Shown: in pieces, positions 1 through 7,259 of the stretch | Numbering within the stretch: position 1 is the first letter of the stretch | How the letters are laid out: the number at the start of each line of letters is the position of its first letter | Source: TH1177 sp042138015 | Lineage (GTDB): Archaea > Thermoproteota > Nitrososphaeria > Nitrososphaerales > Nitrososphaeraceae | Assembly (NCBI GenBank): GCA_042138015.1 | Contig: JBHIVA010000059.1 | Span: forward strand, 1-11,241 | Length of the DNA stretch: 11,241 bases | Direction of reading: 5' to 3' | Made by a program: the position numbers and the translations under genes | Notes under the pieces: model-generated | The model's input: the letters and a program-made list of their open reading frames with translations, nothing else | Databases searched by the model: none | Told to the model about the DNA's origin: nothing

Positions 1-1
1 A

Positions 2-307
2 ATCGGTGAAGGTGGAAGAAATCAGGAATCGTTACTTTCATCAGTTTCCTATTTAAATTCTGTAAAATTAAACGATTTTACTATATTATGTTGTGGTACA
101 GATGGAATAGATGGCAACTCGAATTATGCAGGAGGTATAGTAACACCTATAACTATTGATCTTACGAGGAATAAAAAATTGGACCTTAAAACATATCTAG
201 ATACCCATAATAGCAGCACCTATCTAAAAAAAGTTAAATCAATAATCAAAACAGGAAGAACAGGAACTAATGTTAATGATATTTCCATAGTTTGCAAAAT
301 TTTATGA
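2..307 (+). CDS. Glycerate 2-kinase (MOFRL family), C-terminal fragment
   Basis: The window opens inside this gene; 101 codons remain before the TGA at 305-307. The visible part carries hallmarks of the MOFRL domain that ends class II glycerate kinases: GGRNQE near the start, GTDGIDG about 30 residues later followed by NYAGG, and RTGTNVNDI just before the C-terminus. Enzymes of this family use ATP to phosphorylate D-glycerate to 2-phosphoglycerate in the cytoplasm, feeding lower glycolysis; in archaea they are known from the branched Entner-Doudoroff route. The N-terminal Rossmann-like part lies outside the window, so length and start cannot be judged. It converges with the biotin ligase gene, with 140 bases between the two stops. 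The hydroxypyruvate reductase name often given to this family (TtuD) is the main annotation alternative. The family call is firm; the pathway is inference. Confidence 0.88.
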   Translation: MGEGGRNQESLLSSVSYLNSVKLNDFTILCCGTDGIDGNSNYAGGIVTPITIDLTRNKKLDLKTYLDTHNSSTYLKKVKSIIKTGRTGTNVNDISIVCKIL

Positions 308-447
308 GATAATTTCATAGATATAGGAATATAATTTACTCAAATATTTCTCCAATTATTTTTTATATTTAATTGATTTTTTAATTAATATTAATACTTT
401 TAAACATCTTATTTATTTAATTTTATTTATTTTTAATCATGTTATAA
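308..447. terminator. Convergent intergenic region with T-rich tracts, probable termination zone
   Basis: This 140-base spacer separates the 3' ends of two convergent genes. On the plus strand it holds several runs of five or six T, for example around 359-364 and 375-381. Archaeal RNA polymerase terminates at oligo-T tracts without needing a hairpin, so these would stop transcripts from the glycerate kinase gene. No strong stem-loop and no small gene were seen. Confidence 0.4.
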
Positions 448-1362
448 TTAAATCTCTCGTATTGAAATATCTCCGTAATAAAGTTTTTCTACAACTATTT
501 CTTTATCTTTATTGACTCCTTCCTTCTCTAAAATCAGGTAACCGTGTTCATCTAACCCTTTTGCTAATCCGCAGCAGTATTCTTTTCCTGTATTATATAC
601 ACATATTCTTTTGCCTAAGGTTGAACATAATCCTCTATACATAGCGATTATTTTATGTTTATTGTGAGGTATGGAATTCTTTTGAACATTATCATTATCT
701 CTTTCGTCTAGTATAGATCTTTCAATTGTTAAAAAATACTTTTCTATTTTTTCCAAAAGTATTCTTAATATTTTTAGCTTGTCAACTTGTAGACCTTTAA
801 GTTCATCTTTAATAGAAGTTATATCATTACTCAATCCAAAGGTTGAATTCATATTATATTCATTATCCTTTTGTATCTCTTTGATCACCTGTTTACTATC
901 TAAGTTTACATTTATTCCGATTCCTATTACTAGATAATCAATTGTTTCATCAGTTATGCTTACATCTATCAATATTCCTGCAATTTTTTTAGAATTAACC
1001 ATAATATCATTGGGCCATTTTATAACTGTATTATAGTCAATAAATATTTTTATTGTCTCACATACTGATAATGTTGATAACATATGAATAAAATTAATAT
1101 CTGAAACTGATAGATTTGGCCTTGTTAGAATTATAGAAAACCATAATCCTCCATTACTTGAGACCCATTTTCTTTGCAACCTTCCTTTACCAGCTGTTTG
1201 TTGATCTGACACAATTACAGTTCCATTTAGATTCGATTGACCGTTGAAATTTTCTAATAAATATAAACACTTTTCTTGTGTAGAAGATATAGTTTTATAT
1301 CTGATTATTTTCTTGCCAATAAATTTATTTTTTATATCTAGATCTAAAATTTCATATCCCAT
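448..1362 (-). CDS. birA: Biotin--[biotin carboxyl-carrier protein] ligase, BirA-type without DNA-binding domain
   Basis: The 304-residue product joins biotin, via biotinyl-5'-AMP, to a lysine of the carrier subunit of acetyl-/propionyl-CoA carboxylase; in autotrophic ammonia-oxidising archaea that enzyme serves the 3-hydroxypropionate/4-hydroxybutyrate CO2 fixation cycle. Catalytic-core motifs are in family order: SST at residues 26-28, the biotinyl-AMP loop QTAGKGR at 55-61 followed by KW, KWPND at 115-119, the active-site lysine K126 in KKIAGIL, and GIGINVN at 147-153. Residues about 235-304 match the small BPL C-terminal beta domain. There is no N-terminal winged helix, so unlike E. coli BirA it should not act as a repressor. 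Residues about 155-195 and 218-236 form polar stretches that look like insertions. The ATG at 1362 directly precedes the conserved region. The next gene upstream is divergent and 940 bases away. Confidence 0.95.
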   Translation of the reverse strand: MGYEILDLDIKNKFIGKKIIRYKTISSTQEKCLYLLENFNGQSNLNGTVIVSDQQTAGKGRLQRKWVSSNGGLWFSIILTRPNLSVSDINFIHMLSTLSVCETIKIFIDYNTVIKWPNDIMVNSKKIAGILIDVSITDETIDYLVIGIGINVNLDSKQVIKEIQKDNEYNMNSTFGLSNDITSIKDELKGLQVDKLKILRILLEKIEKYFLTIERSILDERDNDNVQKNSIPHNKHKIIAMYRGLCSTLGKRICVYNTGKEYCCGLAKGLDEHGYLILEKEGVNKDKEIVVEKLYYGDISIREI

Positions 1363-1373
1363 TAAACTTGATA

Positions 1374-1383
1374 TTTTATATAA
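1374..1383 (-). promoter_or_regulatory. TATA-like box upstream of birA
   Basis: Read on the minus strand, this segment contains TTATATAAAA, a good archaeal TATA box. Its centre is only about 16 bases from the birA ATG, shorter than the roughly 26 bases expected for a leaderless transcript. A second candidate, TAATATAAAC at 1403-1412 on the minus strand, would give a leader of about 20 bases. Which one is used cannot be settled from sequence. Confidence 0.35.
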
Positions 1384-1440
1384 TAAAACAATGTTAATAT
1401 CTGTTTATATTAAGATTTTTATTCTCGCTTTAGTAAAAAA

Positions 1441-1479
1441 TTGAGTTATAAACTTAATAAATAATAATAGATAACTCAA
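1441..1479. repeat. 9-bp perfect inverted repeat upstream of birA
   Basis: TTGAGTTAT at 1441-1449 and ATAACTCAA at 1471-1479 are exact reverse complements separated by 21 bases. The element lies about 80 bases upstream of the birA start and behind its putative promoters. Two half-sites about three helical turns apart would suit a dimeric regulator, but in such AT-rich DNA chance occurrence is possible. Confidence 0.35.
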
Positions 1480-2119
1480 CTCGTTATTAATAATACTGAT
1501 GAATTTCAAGTTTTTATGAAATATAATTTATTTATTATATATTCTAACCAACTAATTTATAGTAACATAAGATCTCACTATTTAACACTTTTTGAAATTA
1601 TTTATTAAACTCGATGAATACAAATATTACTCGACAATTTATTGATCTTTCTTATTTAATATATGCAATTAATCGTTCTCTAGATGATAAATTCCAAAAA
1701 ACAAATTCTCCTAACACTAGATGGATATCCTAATTATAAATTAGATTCGCATTGATACCGCGTCTAAAGTTTTAGATTTAGGTTAAGTGCCTAATAATAA
1801 AAATAAATTAAATTCCTTTTTATTTAACTGTTATGCTAATTTTTAATATCAATCTTTCTAGGTCACTTAAATATTTATATATGAAAATATTTTATAAATA
1901 ACGGGTTACAATTTTTATTGGCATTCCATTATGTTGTTAACCTAAATTTTATTACTTCTATTTTAACAATTGATTTCATTCAAGCTAATTTTTGACTGTG
2001 TTAACTCAACCATATTTTACCTCCAATTTTAAATTCAATGATATTTTCAACTTTTGAATTATATAGATAAACAAATAATTTCATCCAATTGTATAGATGT
2101 TGTAGTTCACAATTGTTAT

Positions 2120-2167
2120 TATCCGGGAAGGATATTCTTTCATTTATTTATCCTCACAATCTGAAAA
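2120..2167 (+). repeat. 48-base copy of an internal piece of the Het-C-like pseudogene
   Basis: This segment matches 6615-6662 at 43 of 48 positions without gaps, including a 15-base identical run ending in CCTCACAAT. In the frame of the pseudogene it reads EGYSFIYLSSQSEN against EGYSLIDLSSQYEN. The local open frame is only about 41 codons long and bounded by stops (TAG at 2103-2105). Similarity fades on both sides. It is best read as the remnant of a second, more decayed copy of that gene, or a short dispersed repeat. Confidence 0.6.
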
Positions 2168-2273
2168 TACTAAATTCTATCTTATTATAAATTCCTTACA
2201 AGGTAATATCTTTCATAGTATATCTGTATAATTACCTCTTAAATTAATTACATTATTTCATCTATCTATACCC

Positions 2274-2281
2274 TTATTAAT
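2274..2281 (+). promoter_or_regulatory. TATA-like box for the small secreted-protein gene
   Basis: TTATTAAT lies with its centre about 26 bases upstream of the ATG at 2303, the spacing expected for a leaderless archaeal transcript starting at or next to the start codon. There is no Shine-Dalgarno sequence in front of the ATG, which fits leaderless translation. Confidence 0.4.
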
Positions 2282-2302
2282 TAGATGTGATTTAAATGCT
2301 CA

Positions 2303-2689
2303 ATGAAATGTAGTTATGTGGTAGTAGGAGTGTGGATTATATCACTAATCGGTTTCTTTTCCATAATTGTTAAAGATATTTATGCTCAAAATAATGTAAT
2401 AATTTCCCCCACATGTGGACCTGCAGAGGGATTCAATATTATTTTAAATACGAATGGTTTCTTAGCTGATTCAAATGTTTCTTGGGAAATGGTTGATAAA
2501 AATGGTAATCCTGTATTAGCTGGATATTTTTTGACTAACAGTTCAGGAGGGTTTAATGAAATTACTTTTGTTGATGATATGCTTCCCGGGAATTATATAC
2601 TGAATATTTTTGATGATAACAACTTAGATTCTAAGTTAGATTTTAATGGAGAAATTTCCCAATCAAATATTTCACTTCCTTGTAGTTGA
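2303..2689 (+). CDS. Small secreted beta-rich protein of unknown function
   Basis: This 128-residue protein has a clear signal peptide: residues 7-24 are hydrophobic and a probable cleavage site follows YAQ at residues 27-29. The mature part of about 100 residues is rich in beta-strand-forming and polar residues, with the pattern of a single immunoglobulin-like or carbohydrate-binding-like sandwich. Two cysteines, C38 near the mature N-terminus and C127 at the very end, could form a disulfide tying the domain ends together. Residues 104-117 (DDNNLDSKLDFNGE) have acidic spacing resembling a calcium-binding loop. The protein family is not recognised. It precedes the large secreted phosphatase gene by 281 bases and has a similar export signal (IYAQ), which suggests an extracellular role, but no function can be assigned. 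Confidence 0.75.
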   Translation: MKCSYVVVGVWIISLIGFFSIIVKDIYAQNNVIISPTCGPAEGFNIILNTNGFLADSNVSWEMVDKNGNPVLAGYFLTNSSGGFNEITFVDDMLPGNYILNIFDDNNLDSKLDFNGEISQSNISLPCS

Positions 2690-2939
2690 AAAAATGATAT
2701 ATATGATATAACTCTGGACCTATTAAGCTCTAACACATCAAATTTATTTTTTCATTTTTAAATCTTGTCCATAAATTGATATAATAATATTCGTATATTA
2801 TCCTGAAAAGAAGTTTTCTTGAAAACATTATTTATAAATTAAATATATTTTTAATATAAAAGTATAATATTAAATATTCTAGAAGCTAAAAAAGACTCAA
2901 TTTATATATTACTTTTTTATCAGTAAATCCTAGCATCAT

Positions 2940-2947
2940 CATATAAG
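2940..2947 (+). promoter_or_regulatory. TATA-like box for the phosphatase/LamG gene
   Basis: CATATAAG is centred about 27 bases upstream of the TTG at 2971, placing transcription initiation at or beside that codon. A second TATA-like stretch, TTTATATATT at 2901-2910, would give a leader of about 40 bases. The first spacing supports TTG 2971 as the real start. Confidence 0.45.
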
Positions 2948-2970
2948 ATTAACACCCATCTATTTAACAA

Positions 2971-5517
2971 TTGAACCATAGTTTTAGATTGATATTGGGA
3001 TTTATAACTATAATCTTCATATTCTCTATATTTTCAGTAGATAATCAAAAAAAAAATTCGGATAATTTCCAAGAAATATATGCGCAAACGACGACATTTC
3101 CGGATTTTAATTTTGCTGCAGCTGGAGATTGGGGTTGCAACTCAAATACAGATGCAACTGTAAACTCTATTGTCAACCAAGGAACGGAAATAACTTTGGG
3201 TCTTGGTGATTATTCATACCAATCTAGTGCTTCCTGTTTTTTAAATAAAGTAAATTCAATAGACGAAAATATGAAGATAGCTATTGGCAACCATGAAGAC
3301 TCTTCTTCAGAAGATCGCGACAGATACTTGAGCCATTTTAACCTCAACAGTCAATATTATTCATTTAACGTTCAAAATGTGCATTTCTTGGCTATGGCTA
3401 CTGAATTGTCCTATGGCTCAGGATCCTCTCAACATACATTTGTAAAAAATGATCTGAATTCTGCATCCAAGGACCCAAATATAGATTGGATAATTGTATT
3501 TTTACATAAACCTATGTATTCATCACCAAATAGTTGTTCTTCTTCTTCATGTCAGGGAGTTAGCAGTTTAAGGGACACATATCATCCCCTTTTTGATCAA
3601 TTTGGTGTAGATTTAGTTCTAGATGGTCATACTCATGATTATCAACGATCACTTCCAATAAAATTTAATCCTAACAGTAAATCTAATCCTGTAATTACAA
3701 ATAATCATCCCAATTCATATAACGACCCTGAAGGACAAATTCATGCTATTGTGGGAACGGGAGGCATCAATTTTCATAAATTAACAGGACAAAAATCTTT
3801 TATTGTTTCACAGCAGGATAAGAAATTTGGGCATCTTAATGTAGCGATCACAAATAATGGTATGACTCTAAATGGAAAATTTGTAGCTAATGACAATACC
3901 GTGATGGATCAATTTACGATTACTAAATCTAGTTCTACTCCAGGTTCAGAAATATGTACTGACGGAGTAGACAATGATAATGATGGACTAGTAGATGGTG
4001 CAGATCCAGATTGTCAGACTCCATCCACTGGATATCACTATGAACCATTCTTCACTGCAGATGGTAATACTGCATTAGATATACAAAGTGCACCTAATCT
4101 ACAACTTTCAAAGTTTACAGTCTCAACATGGTTCAAAACAACTACCAATTTCCCAGATGAAGGAGTTATGGTTAACAAAGGTGGTCTTGGATCTGAAAGT
4201 AAGGGGGCAAATCAAAACTATGGAATATGGTTTACATCTTCTGAAAGATTACAGGGAGGATTTGAAACGACTGGAGGTTCAAACAAATACGTTACTACTT
4301 CAAATACCTACAATGATGATCAATGGCATCATGGTGTGGTAACATTTGATGGATCTATAGTCCGATTATTTGTTGATGGTACTCAAATAGGAACAACATC
4401 CACATCATCTACTCCAGATAATACCGGAAACCAACCTCTAAGGATAGCAGGTAATGCACAATCGTTGACAGAAGACTTTTTCGTAGGTCAGCTAGATGAA
4501 GTTGGTGTATGGAATAGAGCACTAACTACAACAGAGATTACCAATCTCAAGGATAATGGTGTATTTCCATCAAGTGGGTTGGTGTATAGTAACTCCTTTG
4601 ATAGTTCATCTCCACCACCACCCCCACCACCACCTCCACCAGAACCAGAGAATTGTACTGACGGAGTAGACAATGATAATGATGGACTAGTAGATGGTGC
4701 AGATCCAGATTGTCAAACTACTCCCCCACCACCTTCCGGTGACATATTCCCAATTCCTAATATCAATTGGATATATGACTCCACACAGACATTGAGCCAA
4801 GATGCTACTATCCCTTCGGGAAGAACGCATCCTAATGATAGAGTTTTATTTTCCAGTGGAGCCAGTGGCGTAGATTTTCATCAGATTAAAAATGGTTGGT
4901 TAGAAATCCAATCTGGAGGAGGAAATGGCAGAGTCTATTGGAACTACCATGAGTTACCACAATTTACACAACTGCCTACTGCAGGATTTAACACTGTTAT
5001 GACGGGTACATTTAAGATCAAGCCAGGAATTGATAACTTTTCATTAAAGGATGGAAATCATGGGACAAATGGATGGATTCTTGAGGGTCAATTAGTTTTC
5101 GGAGGATTTGGAATATCATTTCATAGAACAGATGTTCAATCAAAAGTAGAATATTATCATAGCGATCATGGTAGTCAAGTAAAAGCAGTATATCCTAACG
5201 GACTTAAATTAATTGATGATAAAGAATATAAATTTTTTATTAGTTTTATTACTGATAGAACAAAAAATCAAGTAGTACTTAATGCTTGGTTAGATTTTGG
5301 AGATGGCAAGGGATGGACATATGTAATGAAAGATCGGGTATGGGGATTAACTGGATGGGATCCAGGTAATGTTCCTACAGGAAATGATAAGACACAAATA
5401 GAAAACGGACCCTCATTCATAAAAAAACACCATATATGGACAAGAGCTAATGGAGATCCTGGAACTATTATACCTATAAAGAATGTAAAAATAGGAACAA
5501 CAGATTTTATCTCTTAA
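2971..5517 (+). CDS. Secreted purple-acid-phosphatase-like phosphoesterase with LamG and C-terminal beta-sandwich domains
   Basis: The 848-residue protein starts at TTG with a signal peptide (hydrophobic 7-22, cleavage after YAQ, 37-39). Residues 47-317 form a calcineurin-like metallophosphatase of the purple-acid-phosphatase type; all seven metal ligands are visible: D53 (GDWG), D80 and Y83 (GDYSY), N107 (GNHE), H179 (VFLH), H220 and H222 (GHTH). Such enzymes hydrolyse phosphomonoesters at a two-metal centre. Residues 329-348 and 562-581 are two identical Cys-bounded acidic modules (DGVDNDNDGLVDGADPDC), close to a putative metal-binding motif that normally reads DNDCDG; here N replaces the inner Cys. 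Between them, residues 352-541 look like a LamG/concanavalin-type lectin domain (WFKT, DDQWHH, LFVDG, LDEVGVWNRAL). A ten-proline run at 548-557 follows. Residues 592-848 form a Trp/Gly-rich, probably carbohydrate-binding or lyase-like beta-sandwich whose family is uncertain. No membrane anchor is seen at the C-terminus, so release or non-covalent surface attachment is likely. Confidence 0.9.
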   Translation: MNHSFRLILGFITIIFIFSIFSVDNQKKNSDNFQEIYAQTTTFPDFNFAAAGDWGCNSNTDATVNSIVNQGTEITLGLGDYSYQSSASCFLNKVNSIDENMKIAIGNHEDSSSEDRDRYLSHFNLNSQYYSFNVQNVHFLAMATELSYGSGSSQHTFVKNDLNSASKDPNIDWIIVFLHKPMYSSPNSCSSSSCQGVSSLRDTYHPLFDQFGVDLVLDGHTHDYQRSLPIKFNPNSKSNPVITNNHPNSYNDPEGQIHAIVGTGGINFHKLTGQKSFIVSQQDKKFGHLNVAITNNGMTLNGKFVANDNTVMDQFTITKSSSTPGSEICTDGVDNDNDGLVDGADPDCQTPSTGYHYEPFFTADGNTALDIQSAPNLQLSKFTVSTWFKTTTNFPDEGVMVNKGGLGSESKGANQNYGIWFTSSERLQGGFETTGGSNKYVTTSNTYNDDQWHHGVVTFDGSIVRLFVDGTQIGTTSTSSTPDNTGNQPLRIAGNAQSLTEDFFVGQLDEVGVWNRALTTTEITNLKDNGVFPSSGLVYSNSFDSSSPPPPPPPPPPEPENCTDGVDNDNDGLVDGADPDCQTTPPPPSGDIFPIPNINWIYDSTQTLSQDATIPSGRTHPNDRVLFSSGASGVDFHQIKNGWLEIQSGGGNGRVYWNYHELPQFTQLPTAGFNTVMTGTFKIKPGIDNFSLKDGNHGTNGWILEGQLVFGGFGISFHRTDVQSKVEYYHSDHGSQVKAVYPNGLKLIDDKEYKFFISFITDRTKNQVVLNAWLDFGDGKGWTYVMKDRVWGLTGWDPGNVPTGNDKTQIENGPSFIKKHHIWTRANGDPGTIIPIKNVKIGTTDFIS
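3955..4016 (+). repeat. 62-bp direct repeat, copy 1 (before LamG domain)
   Basis: This copy is identical base for base to 4654-4715 and encodes the Cys-bounded acidic module at residues 329-348 of the phosphatase-LamG protein. The two copies start 699 bases apart, a multiple of three, so exchange between them would delete or duplicate the LamG segment in frame. Confidence 0.95.
4654..4715 (+). repeat. 62-bp direct repeat, copy 2 (after LamG domain)
   Basis: This is the second identical copy, encoding the acidic module at residues 562-581. It lies just after the polyproline stretch. Identity extends through silent codon positions and stops abruptly at both ends, pointing to recent duplication or gene conversion rather than selection on protein sequence alone. 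Confidence 0.95.
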
Positions 5518-6096
5518 TAAACCTTAATTTTTATCACATCCCTTTTCTGGATTATTAATTTATAATATACTACAAACATAAAAAAAAGTAGACTCATTCC
5601 CGAAACCTCTTGTATCATTAAATGACTATTGACAAAAACAAAATGTCACAAAACACAGATAAGAAAGAGTTACTATATATATTTATAAGAACATTCTTTC
5701 CATATATTCTCAATTACTTACTACAGTTCTCATCTATATATCATCCTTAATGAAAAATCTTAAAAATAGAACTTGCTAATAAAAATAATTTACAATCAAT
5801 CTGACAAGTCTGATTATTTAAATAATGTATATAGGTTATAAGTCATTAAATGTCATCAATTTATTTTAATAAATCAATTATTTGATTTTTTAAATTTATT
5901 TGTTTATACAAAGAATAAACTACATCATATAGAGAATTCAAATATTTATAGAAATTCCTAGAATACAGTAATGTCCATAAAATGTATATAATAATTCTCT
6001 AATCGTATTCACAAATTTATTTTTATATATTTTACTATCTCAATATTATATTCAAAGATTCTTTATTCATAATACGCAGTTTATATAAATTATTTT
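5518..6096. other. 579-base AT-rich intergenic region
   Basis: No gene or RNA was recognised between the phosphatase gene and the broken Het-C-like gene. The first part has short T runs suited to archaeal termination (for example 5527-5531), and TTAATAA/TTATTAA at 5514-5520 and 5552-5558 could pair weakly around the stop. The rest is low-complexity A/T sequence with small AT-only palindromes that are expected by chance. The right end holds the promoter at 6081-6089. Confidence 0.6.
6081..6089 (+). promoter_or_regulatory. TATA box of the Het-C-like pseudogene
   Basis: TTATATAAA is a near-consensus archaeal TATA box. It lies only about 12 bases before the first in-frame TTG (6097) but about 27 bases before the second in-frame TTG at 6112, which is therefore the more likely original start of a leaderless message. 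The promoter looks intact although the coding frame is broken. Confidence 0.5.
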
Positions 6097-6996
6097 TTGT
6101 ACTCATTACCATTGAATAGTAAAAAGACAACAACTCCATCCTTCTTGATAAAAACTAAATTTATTGGAATATCTATTATTGTTATAACCATTCTCTTGAT
6201 CTTTACTATAACAAATCCTATTAATGCGTTTAAAAGTCCAATTCATGGTGATATTACTGATGAGAGTTTAGATTTTCTACTATCAGACGTCCTAGATAAA
6301 ATTAGTAGTACAAATGATTATGTTGATGACACCAATAAGGGAAGTAAATTTCATTTATACAATTGTGATTTCCAAGGAACCACTGAAAATATCAATATTC
6401 TCTATGACCAACTTGTTACTAATATTCAAGACATACATACACCTGAAACATTTGGTTTACTCTTGCATCCAGTTCAGGACTTTTATGCTCATTCAAATTG
6501 GGTGGAACTGGGAAGAAAAGACCTAATTGATAATGGTAATGGTAAGTAGATAGTTCTAAAACCATTTAAAGAATATAACGGTGTTACCATATTACAAGTT
6601 GAAGATAAAAATGATATCCATGAAGGATATTCTTTAATTGATTTATCCTCACAATATGAAAACAAGCCAGGTTTAATCTCTACTACTGTAAGAGATAGCG
6701 ATTTCTGTCCTGATGATCATGCCCTTGACCATGATATTTTACACAAAGATAGCTCCGACAGACCAGGTTATGATCAAGCGAGAGCCTTGGCAAAGGATCA
6801 AACAATTCACTAATGGTGTAGGTTAATTAGCTTAATAGAACGAACTCACGGTCAAGCTTGCGTGCAATGGCTTTTCGATAGATGGGTATATGATAAAGAC
6901 AAAGCTAATCTCGTATGTCATAATGATGATGATTCAGTTTTGACGGACGTAGAAATTGCAGATTTAATTAAAAAGATATTTAACAATACAGAATAA
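6097..6996 (+). pseudogene. Broken gene for an exported Het-C/VWA7-like (zinc-dependent phospholipase C fold) protein
   Basis: One frame runs for 299 codons from 6097 to the TAA at 6994-6996, interrupted by TAG at 6547-6549 (codon 151) and TAA at 6811-6813 (codon 239), with no frameshift. The start is TTG at 6097 or, better placed relative to the TATA box, 6112. Residues 22-45 form a membrane/signal segment ending in NAF. H50 in HGDIT, H86 in KFHLYNC and LLHPVQDFYAHSNWVELG (121-138) match the Het-C/VWA7 pattern, where His and Asp residues are thought to bind zinc in an all-helical fold like phospholipase C/P1 nuclease. The family usually shows an Asp near H86 (HFD-type); here Y88 or L87 stands in that area, perhaps further decay. 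After the first stop the frame stays protein-like (SLIDLSSQYEN, then WCRLISLIERTHG after the second). No in-frame ATG follows the first stop, so only a 150-residue fragment is expected. Sequencing error at both stops is possible but unlikely. Confidence 0.8.
6615..6662 (+). repeat. 48-base segment shared with 2120-2167
   Basis: This part of the broken gene, between its two premature stops, matches the upstream intergenic segment at 43 of 48 bases with no gaps. It encodes part of the stretch HEGYSLIDLSSQYEN. The match is much longer than expected by chance and includes a 15-base and a 14-base identical run. Confidence 0.6.
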
Positions 6997-7259
6997 AGAC
7001 AATAAAATCTATAATAGGACATCGAACTATGGCTTCTAGTCCTTCATCCATTGTATTATCGTTTAAAATTGCTAAAAATCCCATTTCTGTAAAATATAAT
7101 AATTACACAATTACACAGGGAATCAGAAAATTACATTTAATAAACTTTAAGAGATCATTACTAGCAAAATTTTTTATTGTTTTTTAGAAGAAATAGACAT
7201 TTAAGTAAACAATAATTATGATAATACTTTATAAATAGAGATATATCCTATTGGTAGGT
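6997..7259. other. Intergenic region before the first NHL gene, with oligo-T terminator-like tracts
   Basis: This 263-base gap contains two T runs at about 7170-7176 and 7180-7185 that could end transcripts from upstream, then the TATA box of the NHL gene. A 52-codon frame at 7029-7187 is open but resembles nothing known. Confidence 0.45.
7228..7236 (+). promoter_or_regulatory. TATA box of the first NHL gene
   Basis: TTTATAAAT is a consensus-like archaeal TATA box centred at 7232. The ATG at 7260 is 28 bases downstream, ideal for a leaderless transcript, whereas the upstream in-frame TTG at 7251 would lie before the expected transcription start. This decides for ATG 7260 as the start codon. 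Confidence 0.55.

Larger units (their letters stand above)
1363..2302. other. 940-base AT-rich intergenic region with a relic of a Het-C-like gene
   Basis: This region lies between two divergent genes and is dense in stops in all frames. No tRNA, rRNA or convincing small gene was found. It holds birA promoter candidates and a 9-bp inverted repeat at its left end, a small palindromic stretch around 1764-1777 (TCTAAA-GT-TTTAGA), a 48-base segment at 2120-2167 nearly identical to part of the broken gene at 6097-6996, and the promoter of the secreted-protein gene at the right end. The region may be partly decayed coding sequence. Confidence 0.6.

Noticed and set aside
1244..1444. 66-codon plus-strand open frame overlapping the birA start region
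   Set aside because: It lies antisense to a well-supported birA gene, has no recognisable protein pattern, and is explained by AT-rich sequence.
1741..1800. Possible tRNA or palindromic element around GATTCGC and TCTAAAGTTTTAGA
   Set aside because: No cloverleaf can be built: there is no acceptor stem, no anticodon arm of correct size and no CCA-adjacent pairing; the palindrome is short and AT-rich.
4488..4673. Minus-strand frame with a run of glycines
   Set aside because: The glycine run is simply the reverse complement of the polyproline codons of the phosphatase-LamG gene.
5518..6096. Several AT-only palindromes and poorly matched inverted repeats
   Set aside because: Such short AT-only pairs arise often by chance at this base composition and none has compensating G/C pairs or a meaningful position.
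6547..6549. Pyrrolysine or other recoding of the TAG in the Het-C-like gene
   Set aside because: A second in-frame stop of a different type (TAA at 6811-6813) remains, no recoding signal was seen, and no pyrrolysine system is visible; pseudogene decay is simpler.
7029..7187. 52-codon plus-strand frame starting with ATG between the pseudogene and the first NHL gene
   Set aside because: No recognised domain, only a weakly placed TATA-like sequence, and it ends in T-rich DNA that looks like a terminator tract; too little support to call a gene.
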